Assembly (NCBI GenBank): GCA_037045155.1
Contig: JBAOIG010000003.1
Coordinates: forward strand, 1,054,001 to 1,118,000
Origin: Thermomicrobiales bacterium
Lineage (GTDB): Bacteria > Chloroflexota > Chloroflexia > Thermomicrobiales > CFX8
Reading direction: 5' to 3'
DNA: 64,000 nt
The translations under genes were made by a program, and so were the position numbers. Every line of letters starts with the position of its first letter. Within the stretch, counting starts at the first letter, position 1. Positions 51,790 to 59,936 of the stretch are shown here, piece by piece. The notes beneath the pieces were generated by a model, which was not told the origin of the DNA, ran no database searches, and was given only the letters and a program-made list of their open reading frames with translations.

Positions 51790-54700
51790 CTAGTGGAAGT
51801 CGTGCGAGGCCGGCGCGGCAAGGCGCAGCTCGGTCAGCTGCTCATCACTGATATCGCCCGATAGCTCGCCGAGCCGGCCGGCCTGCGAGAGCAGAGCTGC
51901 GATCGGCTCGGTCACTTGTGGGCCGGATGCATGTGGCCGGTCGATTGCCACGACATCCTGAGCGATGATATTGACCGTTCCGTCGCGGAGCTGCAGCCGG
52001 CCGGTCACGATCAGAAACGGATAACCACGGACAACGGCGCGGTGCTCCTCGTAGACCGGCTGATGAACGATGACATTCGCCAGACCGGTCTCATCCTCCA
52101 GCAACATGAACATCAATCCTTTAGCCGTGGCCGGCCGTTGGCGGCAGACGACCAGCCCGGCCAGCCGGACGAGACCGCCGTCGCGTCCACGCTCGAGGTC
52201 GGCTGCCCGGACGAGTGGCTGCGGCAGGGCCGGCCGCAGCAGGGCGAGTGGGTGGTGGTGGGGGGAGAGGCCGAGGATATCGTAGTCGGCAATCATTCGC
52301 TCCCAATCGGTCATCCCAGCCAGCGCAACCATGTCCTGCCCGGACGGCAGGTCGAGCGCCAGTTGACAGGCGGCCGGCTGCTTGACCGGGCCGACGCGCC
52401 GGTCGGGCAAAAACAAGCCAAGTTGCCAGAGCAGCTCGCGGCGACGCAGGCCGAATGAATCGCAGGCGCCAACGATGATGAGATGCTCAACTGCCTCGCG
52501 CCGCAGGCGGCTACGACGAGCCAGGTCGATCAGCGACTGGTATGGCCCACCCCGCTCCCGCTCCGCGACGATTGCCCGAGCGATCTCCTCGGAGAGACCG
52601 TCCACATGGCCGAGGCCGATCCGTACCGCCTGACCTTCGACAGCGCAGGGGCCGGCGCTGCGGTTGACATCTGGCAGGAGAATGCTGACGCCATGTCGTT
52701 TAGCGTCGTTGGCGAAGGCATGCGGCGGATAGAAGCCCATCGGCTGGTTGTTGAACAACGCGCAGGTAAATTCGGCCGGGTAGTAGAAGCGCAGCCAGCA
52801 TGACTGATAGGCCAACACCGCAAACGCCGCGGCATGGCTCTTCGGGAACCCGTATGCGGCGAAGCCGAGCAGCTTCTCGAACACGCGCAGGGCGATCGTT
52901 TCATCGACTCCCTTGCCGGCCGCGCCATCGCGGAACTGATCCCAGAGCCGATCCATCGCTGCCAGCGAGCGCTTGCGGCTCATCGCCCGGCGCAGCGAGT
53001 CGGCCTGGCCAGCGCTGAAGCCGGCCAGCGCGACTGCCACTTCCAGCACCTGCTCCTGGTAGAGGATGCCGCCATAGGTCTCGCGCAGGACCGGCTCCAG
53101 CAACGGGTGGTCGTAGGTTGCAGTGACGCGCCCCTCGCGGCGCAGCTGCTGGCGAGCTCGGATGTAGGGGTTGACCGCGCCGCCGATGATCGGGCCAGGC
53201 CGGACAATCGAGACTTGAACGATCAGGTCTTCCAGGTTGCGAGGCTGCGTGCGCAGCAGGCTCTGGATCTGGGCGCGACTCTCGATCTGGAAGACACCGA
53301 TCGTGTCACCGCGGCAGATCATGTCGTAGACCTCGCTGTCCTCGAAGTCGATCCGCGACAGATCCACTTGTCCCTTGCCCGTCTCAACAATCAGCTCAAG
53401 ACACTCTTCGACGAGCGACAACATGCCGAGGGCGAGAAAGTCGATCTTGATGAAGCGGGCGTCGTCGCAGGAGTCCTTGTCCCACTGGCAGACGTAGCGA
53501 CCCTCCATCGCGGCCGGCTGGACTGGAACCAGCTCGACGAGCGGTTGAGACGAGATGACCATGCCGCCGGAGTGCTGGGTGACGTGACGCGGAAGACCCG
53601 CGATCTGGGTCGAAAGGTCGATCAGCTCGCGCCAGAGCGGCGCGTCACGGCGCGACTGGAACTCGGGCAGGCGCTCCATCTCCTCGGCCAGATGGTCGGC
53701 TGAGGCGCGTTCGCTGAGCTTGGCCAGGCGATCGAGATCGGTGGCCGGCAGACCGAGCACTTTGCCGATGTCACGGATCGCGCTACGGATGTGGTAGGTC
53801 GGGAAGGCACAGACCAGGGCAGCGCGATCGTTGCCGTAAACCTCGTAGATGCGGGCGATCAGCCGCTCACGGATCTCACGCGGGAAGTCGAGGTCGATGT
53901 CCGGCACCGACGCCATCTCCTCGTTGAGGAAGCGGCCGATGTAGAGGTTGTGGCGCAGCGGGTCAATATGCGACAGGCCGATCAGATAGCAGATGATCGA
54001 GGAGACGCTCGACCCACGCCCGCGTCCCGGCGGCAGGGCGTTGTTCGCCCGCGGCCCGTTGCCACGCACCTCGACGGCCACTTCGCGCGCCAACCGCATG
54101 ATATCGCGGTAGACGAGGAAGAATCCTGCCAACCCGTGCTTGCGAACCAGCGCCAGCTCATGGTCAAGCCGCTCCCGCGCCGCCGGGTCATCCCCGTATC
54201 GCTCAACGAGCAATGCGTGACAGTCGCGGGCGAGGATGGAATCCGGGGACGAAGGGATAAAGGGTTGGGGGCGGGGGACGAGGGACGGGGGACGGGAGTT
54301 GTTGGGGTTGTGGGTATTGGAAGTCAGGCGCGCGGGATTGACTACCGACCCTGGAATCTTGTCATCCCGAGCCGCAGCGAGGGATCTCTCCCTCGTTCGC
54401 TCGCACCGGCACGGGAGAGATTCTTCGGCTGCGGCCTCAGAATGACAAGACAAGGAAATGGCTGCCGACCGACTGGGCTCGCCACCCTCGACATCCCACA
54501 CCCCAGGTTCCACGCCCCGCTCCTCCTCGTCCCCCGCATACTCCGGAAACCGGTAGTGCAGGTCTCGCGTGAGGTTGAAGCTGGCGCAGCGCTCGGCGAT
54601 GCGGAGGGTGTTGGCCAATGCCTCGGGGTAGCGGAGGAAGCGACGAGCGACGATGGCGTGAGGCTGGAGGAAGAATTCGGAGTTTGGCCGGCGTAGCTGG

Positions 54701-55356
54701 TGCGAGGCGTCCAGCGTCGTCCGGTTGGCGATAGCGACGAGGACGTCCTGCAGGCGGTGGCGGTCGCGAGTGGCGTAGTGAACGTTGCCGGTCGCGACGT
54801 AGCCGAGGCCGGCCTCGTCTGCCAGATGGACCAGCCGGGCAATCCGGGCGACGTCGCCGTGCGCGAGATTGTGCTGCAGCTCAACGAAGACATCCTCAGG
54901 GCCGAACACCGCGCGGTACTCATTCAGCAGGCGGCGGGCGGCATCAAGCTGGCCGGCATCGACCAGCCGGGTCAACGCGCCATTGCGACAGCCGGTCAGC
55001 AGAATCAGCCCCTCGACGTGCTCGCGCAGAACGTCCCAATCGAGGCGCGGCGCCAGCCGGGGGCTGGTCAAATGGGAATGGGAGATAAGTCGTGAGAGAT
55101 TCGCGTAGCCGGCCTGTGTCTCAGCCAGCAACGTCAGGTGCGAGCCGTCGGCCATCGTCAGCTCAGCACCAGTGATCGGCTGGATGCCAGCGCCACGCGC
55201 CGCCTGAGCAAACTCCATCGCGCCATGCAGCCCGTCGTGATCGGTCAGCGCCAGCGCGGCATAGCCCAACTCTGCCCCGCGCTCGACCAGGTCACCCGGC
55301 AGCGACGCGCCGTCGAGGAAAGAGAACGCGGAGTGCATGTGCAGCTCGACGTACAT
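51790..55356 (-). CDS. dnaE2: Error-prone DNA polymerase DnaE2/ImuC with an in-frame insert
   Basis: A 1188-residue C-family polymerase that extends past DNA damage in the SOS mutasome. The PHP domain starts MYVELHMHSAFSFLDGASLP; the palm carries PDIDLDFPREI with its catalytic aspartates (about residue 486); fingers, helix-hairpin-helix and an OB domain follow. Typical DnaE2 is about 1040-1090 residues. The excess is mostly a stretch at about residues 278-372 (54240-54530), rich in Pro, Ser, Arg and Asn and coded by hairpin repeat and G-run DNA. No stop codon interrupts it. The gene is third in imuB-DUF6504-dnaE2, 134 bases after DUF6504; its ribosome site is weak. The insert lies between PHP and palm, so folding may tolerate it. 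Confidence 0.93.
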   Translation of the reverse strand: MYVELHMHSAFSFLDGASLPGDLVERGAELGYAALALTDHDGLHGAMEFAQAARGAGIQPITGAELTMADGSHLTLLAETQAGYANLSRLISHSHLTSPRLAPRLDWDVLREHVEGLILLTGCRNGALTRLVDAGQLDAARRLLNEYRAVFGPEDVFVELQHNLAHGDVARIARLVHLADEAGLGYVATGNVHYATRDRHRLQDVLVAIANRTTLDASHQLRRPNSEFFLQPHAIVARRFLRYPEALANTLRIAERCASFNLTRDLHYRFPEYAGDEEERGVEPGVWDVEGGEPSRSAAISLSCHSEAAAEESLPCRCERTRERSLAAARDDKIPGSVVNPARLTSNTHNPNNSRPPSLVPRPQPFIPSSPDSILARDCHALLVERYGDDPAARERLDHELALVRKHGLAGFFLVYRDIMRLAREVAVEVRGNGPRANNALPPGRGRGSSVSSIICYLIGLSHIDPLRHNLYIGRFLNEEMASVPDIDLDFPREIRERLIARIYEVYGNDRAALVCAFPTYHIRSAIRDIGKVLGLPATDLDRLAKLSERASADHLAEEMERLPEFQSRRDAPLWRELIDLSTQIAGLPRHVTQHSGGMVISSQPLVELVPVQPAAMEGRYVCQWDKDSCDDARFIKIDFLALGMLSLVEECLELIVETGKGQVDLSRIDFEDSEVYDMICRGDTIGVFQIESRAQIQSLLRTQPRNLEDLIVQVSIVRPGPIIGGAVNPYIRARQQLRREGRVTATYDHPLLEPVLRETYGGILYQEQVLEVAVALAGFSAGQADSLRRAMSRKRSLAAMDRLWDQFRDGAAGKGVDETIALRVFEKLLGFAAYGFPKSHAAAFAVLAYQSCWLRFYYPAEFTCALFNNQPMGFYPPHAFANDAKRHGVSILLPDVNRSAGPCAVEGQAVRIGLGHVDGLSEEIARAIVAERERGGPYQSLIDLARRSRLRREAVEHLIIVGACDSFGLRRRELLWQLGLFLPDRRVGPVKQPAACQLALDLPSGQDMVALAGMTDWERMIADYDILGLSPHHHPLALLRPALPQPLVRAADLERGRDGGLVRLAGLVVCRQRPATAKGLMFMLLEDETGLANVIVHQPVYEEHRAVVRGYPFLIVTGRLQLRDGTVNIIAQDVVAIDRPHASGPQVTEPIAALLSQAGRLGELSGDISDEQLTELRLAAPASHDFH
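54262..54296 (+). repeat. G-run tract inside dnaE2
   Basis: Six runs of 3-5 G's separated by 1-4 bases on the plus strand, which is the template for dnaE2. Four or more such runs can fold into a G-quadruplex. It is part of the DnaE2 insert and encodes a Pro/Arg-rich stretch on the minus strand. Confidence 0.6.
54358..54449. repeat. 92-bp imperfect inverted repeat within dnaE2
   Basis: Arms of about 35 bases run inward from CTTGTCAT (54358-54365) and ATGACAAG (54442-54449) and pair with a few mismatches, around a loop of about 20 bases. This layout is that of dispersed intergenic hairpin elements, not of a coding sequence. Here it is translated on the minus strand as CHSEAAAEESLPC, then CERTRERSLAAARDD. 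Confidence 0.75.
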
Positions 55357-55490
55357 GGCGAGGGCCGATCAACCGGCGGGCGGGTGCGAGAGGCCCGTGT
55401 GTTGAACCGGAGCAGCGGCCTGCGGGACAGGCCGGATCCTGTCCGCACGAACCCATCGCGCGCTCATCATTCTCCCCAGCGTCCCACCCG

Positions 55491-55784
55491 CTAATAGCTC
55501 TGCTCGAACCATTCGCCTGTGACGAGGTCCTGATAGATCGTTCGTGAGACGCCCCCTTCCAGAACGACCAAGAAGTAGCGCCGGCTGATTTCCTCGCGCC
55601 ACCACTCGTCGTCGATCCGCCAGACATCGAGGACGCTGGCTACTCGCAGGCGCTGCCGGCGGCGGATGACGCGCCGTGGCAGACCCCGCTCATCGGCCTC
55701 GACCTCCAGCTCCTTCGGCTGATTGAGCGTCCGAACCAGGCTCTCGGGATCGGATCTCTTCCTCCGCCGACCAGACAGCGCCAT
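55491..55784 (-). CDS. DUF6504-like protein of the mutasome operon
   Basis: A 97-residue basic protein. The C-terminal half, VLDVWRIDDEWWREEISRR then YFLVVLEGGVSRTIYQDLVT, resembles DUF6504 proteins that occur beside imuB and dnaE2 in Actinobacteria; that link is from memory. The N-terminus is Arg/Lys-rich. It starts 21 bases after the imuB stop and so is cotranscribed from the LexA-controlled promoter. Its role is unknown; position suggests a mutasome accessory, as imuA (the usual partner) is missing here. Confidence 0.75.
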   Translation of the reverse strand: MALSGRRRKRSDPESLVRTLNQPKELEVEADERGLPRRVIRRRQRLRVASVLDVWRIDDEWWREEISRRYFLVVLEGGVSRTIYQDLVTGEWFEQSY

Positions 55785-55805
55785 CTCCTGCCTCCCCGCG
55801 CCCGG

Positions 55806-57035
55806 CTACTCACGAGCCAACAACCCCCAGCGGCGCTCGGGGATGCGCGACCATGGCTCGACTGGCGTCAGGCTGAAGAGCGGCGAGAGGCTATAGCGCT
55901 GCTTCAGCTCATCGACTACCTCGTCGATATCCTGCTGGCGGCGACGGCGCAGGTCGGACTCGAACAATTGCCGCTGGCGGGCGTAGATAGTCGTCAGGCC
56001 GGATAGTTCGAGTGCAATTTCCTCGACTGGCCCCTCGACGGTCAGTCCGGCCAGCCGGCCGGCCAGCAGTCCTGCAAGCCGCTCGGCGTCGCCGATTGCG
56101 CCCTTGAAGACAACCACCCGCTCCCAGGAGCGCTGGCCTTCGATCAGCAGCTGGATCCGCGCTTGCCGCGCGCCGCGGCTACGCATCGCATGGCGAGCGC
56201 AGATCCGCCGGGCAAGCTGGCGCACGCCGAGCAGCAGCGCATCGATCTGCACGGTTGGCGCTGGCAGCGCCAGCCGCTCAACAACCTGCTCAACCGGCTC
56301 GAGCGGTCGGAAGGGAGCGCTATCGATCCCGTTGGCGAGCTCCCAGGCCCGATAGCCATCCGGCCCGAATTGCGCCTGTAGCTTGCCGGCCGGCAGGCGG
56401 GCAATATCGCGCAGGGTATAGAGGCCAAAGCGCTCCAGCCGGCGAATCATCTCTAGCGACACTGGCAAGACATCAACCGGATTGCGAGCAAGGAAAGCAC
56501 GCGAATACACCTCGGGAACCAACCGATAGCCGCCCGGCCGGGCACGCCGCGCCGCGACAGCAGCGACGAACTTGTTCGCCCCCAGACCCAGGCGCGGCCG
56601 CAATGCTGGCGGCGCCGCGCCGAGCAGTCGTTCGACGACGCCCTCTAATCCGCCATAGAGCCGCTCCAGACCGCGCAGGTCTATCCATGCAAGGCCGGGT
56701 TCACCCTGCTCGATGCCGGGGCTGACATCGAGCAGGGCATCCAGTATCTCGGCGAAGACGGAGGCATAGTAGACCGGGTCGGCGCTCAGAATGACCGCCC
56801 GCGGGCAGGCGTTGATTGCGTCACGAACGGTCATGCCGAGCCGGATGCCCTCGGCCGTTGCTTCGGGCAGGCACTCGACAATCAGACGCCGCTGGGCAGT
56901 GGCGTCGGTCAGGGCCAGCGGCAGCCCGTCCAGCTCGGGATGTCGTACACTTTCGATCCGGAGTGGAAAATCCGGGACGACGATACAGGCAATGGCAAGG
57001 TTGGTCATGGCATTGGTTTGCCACTTATCCACCAC
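55806..57035 (-). CDS. imuB: ImuB-like Y-family polymerase homologue
   Basis: A 409-residue Y-family protein of the ImuB type. It starts with CIVVPDFPLRIESVRHPELD, and the site that holds SxDE in active Y-family polymerases reads GLAWIDLRGLERLYGG, so key acidic catalytic residues seem to be missing, as in other ImuB proteins. ImuB connects DnaE2 to the sliding clamp. The helix-hairpin-helix segment FGLYTLRDIARLPAGKLQAQ and little-finger region follow. The GTG at 57035 has GAGGAG 7 bases upstream. The promoter and LexA box at 57090-57118 lie about 55-83 bases upstream. Confidence 0.9.
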   Translation of the reverse strand: MVDKWQTNAMTNLAIACIVVPDFPLRIESVRHPELDGLPLALTDATAQRRLIVECLPEATAEGIRLGMTVRDAINACPRAVILSADPVYYASVFAEILDALLDVSPGIEQGEPGLAWIDLRGLERLYGGLEGVVERLLGAAPPALRPRLGLGANKFVAAVAARRARPGGYRLVPEVYSRAFLARNPVDVLPVSLEMIRRLERFGLYTLRDIARLPAGKLQAQFGPDGYRAWELANGIDSAPFRPLEPVEQVVERLALPAPTVQIDALLLGVRQLARRICARHAMRSRGARQARIQLLIEGQRSWERVVVFKGAIGDAERLAGLLAGRLAGLTVEGPVEEIALELSGLTTIYARQRQLFESDLRRRRQQDIDEVVDELKQRYSLSPLFSLTPVEPWSRIPERRWGLLARE

Positions 57036-57089
57036 GGTACTGCTCCTCAGATGTTCCTGTCCTCAGGGGCCATCTACCCGTCCGTCCAC

Positions 57090-57118
57090 AGATTAGAACA
57101 CATGTTCTAATTTTACAA
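57090..57118 (-). promoter_or_regulatory. LexA-controlled promoter of the imuB-DUF6504-dnaE2 operon
   Basis: On the minus strand TTGTAA (57113-57118) and TAATCT (57090-57095) are spaced by exactly 17 bases. The spacer contains GAACACATGTTC (57096-57107; GAACATGTGTTC on the minus strand), within a longer 20-base palindrome (ATTAGAAC and GTTCTAAT arms). This is the classical placement for LexA repression by blocking RNA polymerase. Operon content fits the SOS mutasome. Confidence 0.85.
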
Positions 57119-57219
57119 GGTGTGACTCATTGTCACCCAGGCGGACAAGCGGGATCGCCGCCCCATGACGACCCGACCAGACATCGACACCAGCAGTAAT
57201 CGAGGAGGACCAGCCCGGC

Positions 57220-59223
57220 ATGGCAGCCAGCACGATTCTTACCGTCCAGGGCGCGGCCAAGCGCTTCGGCACCGAGACAATCTTCTCCGGCATCACGTTT
57301 CAGATCAACGAGCGCGAGCATGTCGCGCTGGTCGGCACCAACGGGGCCGGCAAATCCACCCTGCTCAAGATCGTCGCTGGCATCGAGGACGCGACTCAGG
57401 GTGAACTGACGTTTCAGACCGGTCTCCGTGTCGCCTATCAGGCGCAGGAGGCCAGCTTCACCGCCGACCGCAGCCTCTATGACGAGGCGCTCGACGCCTT
57501 CGCCCACGTCCGCGCCGCGGCGGCCAGAATGGCCGAGATCGAGCAGGAGATGACCGGAGCCGATGGGGATCGGCTAGAGACTCTCTTCGACGAATATGGG
57601 CGGCTCTCGACTGAGTTCGAGACGCACGGCGGCTACGAGATGGAGCACCGCACCGCCGCTGTCCTCCATGGCCTCGGCTTCCCCGAAGAGATGTTCGACG
57701 ATCCAGTCCGTCAGCTCTCTGGGGGACAGAAGACGCGCGTTGCGCTGGCCAAAGCGCTACTCTCCGACCCGGACCTGCTGATGCTCGACGAGCCGACGAA
57801 CCACCTCGATCTGCAGGCAATCGAGTGGCTGGAGGAGTTCCTGCGTGGCTGGAACCGGGCCTTCATCGTCGTCTCCCACGACCGCTACTTCCTCGACAAA
57901 GTAACAACCCGCACGCTCGACCTGGCTTTCGGCCAGCTGGAGGACTACCCCGGTGGCTACAACCGCTACCTGAAGCTGCGCGAGGAGCGCATGGCGCGGC
58001 GACTGAAAGAGTACGAGGAGCAGCAGGAGTTCATCGCCCGAACCGAGGAGTTCATCCGCAAGTACAAAGCGGGGCAGCGCTCGAAGGAGGCACGCGGGCG
58101 AGAGACGCGGCTGGCCAGGCTGGAGCGGCTGGCGCGCCCGCAGGAGCACGAGAAGCTGAACCTTCGCATGCGCTCCGAGCTGCGCCCCGCCAGGATCGTA
58201 CTGACCGTCAAGCCGATCACGATCGGATATCTGCCGCGCCCCGAGATGGGTGAGACCGAGCCGGACGTCATGGTCCAGACGACGAAGGAGCTGCAGATCG
58301 AGCGTGGCGACCGGGTGGCGTTGCTCGGGCCGAACGGCTCGGGCAAGACGACGGCGCTCCGGACGCTGGTCGGCGAAATGCCGCCGCTAGCCGGCCGGCT
58401 CGAGCTAGGAACGAACGTCAAGATCGCCTACTACGCACAGGGGCACGAGGGCCTCGACCAGTCGCGGACCGTCCTGGAGACGCTGCTGTACGACAAGCCA
58501 TTGGGTGAAGAGGCCGCGCGGACGCTGCTGGGGCGCTTCTTATTCTCCGGAGACGATGTCTATAAGCCGGTCTCGGCCCTCTCTGGCGGCGAACGCAGCC
58601 GGCTGGCGCTGTGCAGGCTAACGCTGGAACGAGCCAACGTCCTGATCCTCGACGAGCCGACCAACCACCTCGACATCGGCGCTCGCGAGGCGCTCGAGGA
58701 GGTACTGGACGGCTACGACGGGACGATGGTGTTCGTTTCCCACGACCGGTACTTCATCGATCGGATCGCCAACCGGATCTGGAATATCGAGGATGGCGAC
58801 ATCGCAACCTATCTCGGCAACTACACCGACATGCAGCGGCACCGCGCCGCTCGGCAGGACGGCCACGGGACGATCGCCCCGCCGGCCGCGCCTGTGCGTC
58901 TGACCGCCGAGCCTGAGCCAGAACCCCTCGCGCCAGCCGAAGCGTCTGCACAACCTCGCGCCAGCACTCGGCAGAACGAGCGAACACTCCGGGACGCGCA
59001 GAAGCGGCTCAACACGACTGAACGCGAGGTCGGCCGACTGGAAGCACGATTGAACGATGTTTCCGACGAGATGACTCGCGCCGGCATCGACCAGGACATG
59101 GACGCCGTCACGCGCCTCGGCGCTGAGTATGCACGCCTCGAGGCCCAGCTCGAGGCTGCCTATGCCGCATGGTCCGGCGCCACTGCCGCGCTGGACGCCA
59201 TCCACTCAGTAGCCGCACAATAG
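57220..59223 (+). CDS. ABC-F family ATPase
   Basis: A 667-residue soluble protein with two ABC domains and no membrane segment. Walker A motifs GTNGAGKST (about 39) and GPNGSGKTT (about 370), signatures LSGGQKTRVALAKALL and LSGGERSRLALCRLTL, and Walker B LLMLDEPTNHLD and VLILDEPTNHLD are intact. A charged inter-domain linker (ARTEEFIRKYKAGQRSKEAR) and a C-terminal coiled coil (about 580-660) are typical of Uup-like members. ABC-F proteins act on the ribosome E site to relieve stalling. GAGGAGG precedes the ATG. It diverges from the SOS mutasome promoter. Confidence 0.95.
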   Translation: MAASTILTVQGAAKRFGTETIFSGITFQINEREHVALVGTNGAGKSTLLKIVAGIEDATQGELTFQTGLRVAYQAQEASFTADRSLYDEALDAFAHVRAAAARMAEIEQEMTGADGDRLETLFDEYGRLSTEFETHGGYEMEHRTAAVLHGLGFPEEMFDDPVRQLSGGQKTRVALAKALLSDPDLLMLDEPTNHLDLQAIEWLEEFLRGWNRAFIVVSHDRYFLDKVTTRTLDLAFGQLEDYPGGYNRYLKLREERMARRLKEYEEQQEFIARTEEFIRKYKAGQRSKEARGRETRLARLERLARPQEHEKLNLRMRSELRPARIVLTVKPITIGYLPRPEMGETEPDVMVQTTKELQIERGDRVALLGPNGSGKTTALRTLVGEMPPLAGRLELGTNVKIAYYAQGHEGLDQSRTVLETLLYDKPLGEEAARTLLGRFLFSGDDVYKPVSALSGGERSRLALCRLTLERANVLILDEPTNHLDIGAREALEEVLDGYDGTMVFVSHDRYFIDRIANRIWNIEDGDIATYLGNYTDMQRHRAARQDGHGTIAPPAAPVRLTAEPEPEPLAPAEASAQPRASTRQNERTLRDAQKRLNTTEREVGRLEARLNDVSDEMTRAGIDQDMDAVTRLGAEYARLEAQLEAAYAAWSGATAALDAIHSVAAQ

Positions 59224-59239
59224 CGCCCAGCAAACGACA

Positions 59240-59266
59240 CCCCTTCTCCCAGCGTTGGGAGAGGGG
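59240..59266. repeat. Short dispersed-type hairpin upstream of coaE
   Basis: CCCCTTCTCCCA pairs with TGGGAGAGGGG (one base bulge, 4-base loop), followed by a G-rich tail. This resembles intergenic hairpins found repeatedly in many genomes. It may also act as a terminator for the ABC-F gene, though no T-run follows. Confidence 0.55.
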
Positions 59267-59291
59267 GCAGGGGGATGAGGGCCGCCATCAC

Positions 59292-59909
59292 ATGCGCCGC
59301 AAGCACGTCATCGGACTGACCGGGAATATCGCCACCGGCAAATCCACTGTTGTCGATATGCTGACCGACCTCGGGGCCGAGGCGATCGACGGGGATCGGA
59401 TCGTCCACGAGCTGATGGGGCCAGGTTCGCCGCTGGCGAACGATATCCGCGCGCGCTTTGGCGAAGAGACAGTGAACGCGGATGGCAGCATCAACCGGCC
59501 AGCGCTCGGCGCGATCGTCTTCTCCGACCCAGCGAAGCTCCGCGATCTGGAGGCGCTCACCTGGCCCCCGGTCGTCTCGCGCAAGCGTACGGCGATCAAC
59601 GAGCCCGGCCCGGACGTGCTGATCCTCGACGCGATCAAGCTGTTCGAGGCCGGCATGGCCGACGACTGCGACGAAGTCTGGGTCGTCACCGCTCCCCGTG
59701 AACGGCAGATCGAACGGATCATCGCGCGGAACAAGGTGGACCGCGTCGAAGCCGAGCGCCGTATCGATGCCCAACCCCCGCAGGAGGAAAAGGTCGCCCG
59801 CGCCGATCTCGTCATCGACAACGGCGGCACGCTGGAAGACACCCGTCTCCAGGTTCTCGCTGCCTGGCAGCGGCTCATCGCTGCGGACACCGCCGCCACA
59901 CCCGGCTGA
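59292..59909 (+). CDS. coaE: Dephospho-CoA kinase
   Basis: A 205-residue P-loop kinase for the last step of CoA synthesis. The P-loop GLTGNIATGKSTV lies at residues 8-20, followed by DGDRIVHELM and VLDAIKLFEAGMADDCDEVWVV, then RIIARNKVDRVEAERRI of the lid region. The ATG at 59292 matches the family start; the open frame upstream is repeat DNA. With coaD at 14941, the window holds the last two CoA steps. Confidence 0.96.
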   Translation: MRRKHVIGLTGNIATGKSTVVDMLTDLGAEAIDGDRIVHELMGPGSPLANDIRARFGEETVNADGSINRPALGAIVFSDPAKLRDLEALTWPPVVSRKRTAINEPGPDVLILDAIKLFEAGMADDCDEVWVVTAPRERQIERIIARNKVDRVEAERRIDAQPPQEEKVARADLVIDNGGTLEDTRLQVLAAWQRLIAADTAATPG

Positions 59910-59936
59910 CCGGGCCGGCGATTCCGTGGGGTTACG

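Noticed and set aside
54240..54530. The DnaE2 insert as an intein or mobile gene
   Set aside because: There are no splicing motifs, endonuclease or transposase residues; it is short, low-complexity and hairpin-forming.
55806..57035. ImuB as an active DNA polymerase IV
   Set aside because: The acidic residues expected in the Y-family active site are not seen at the matching segment, and the operon fits the non-catalytic ImuB role.
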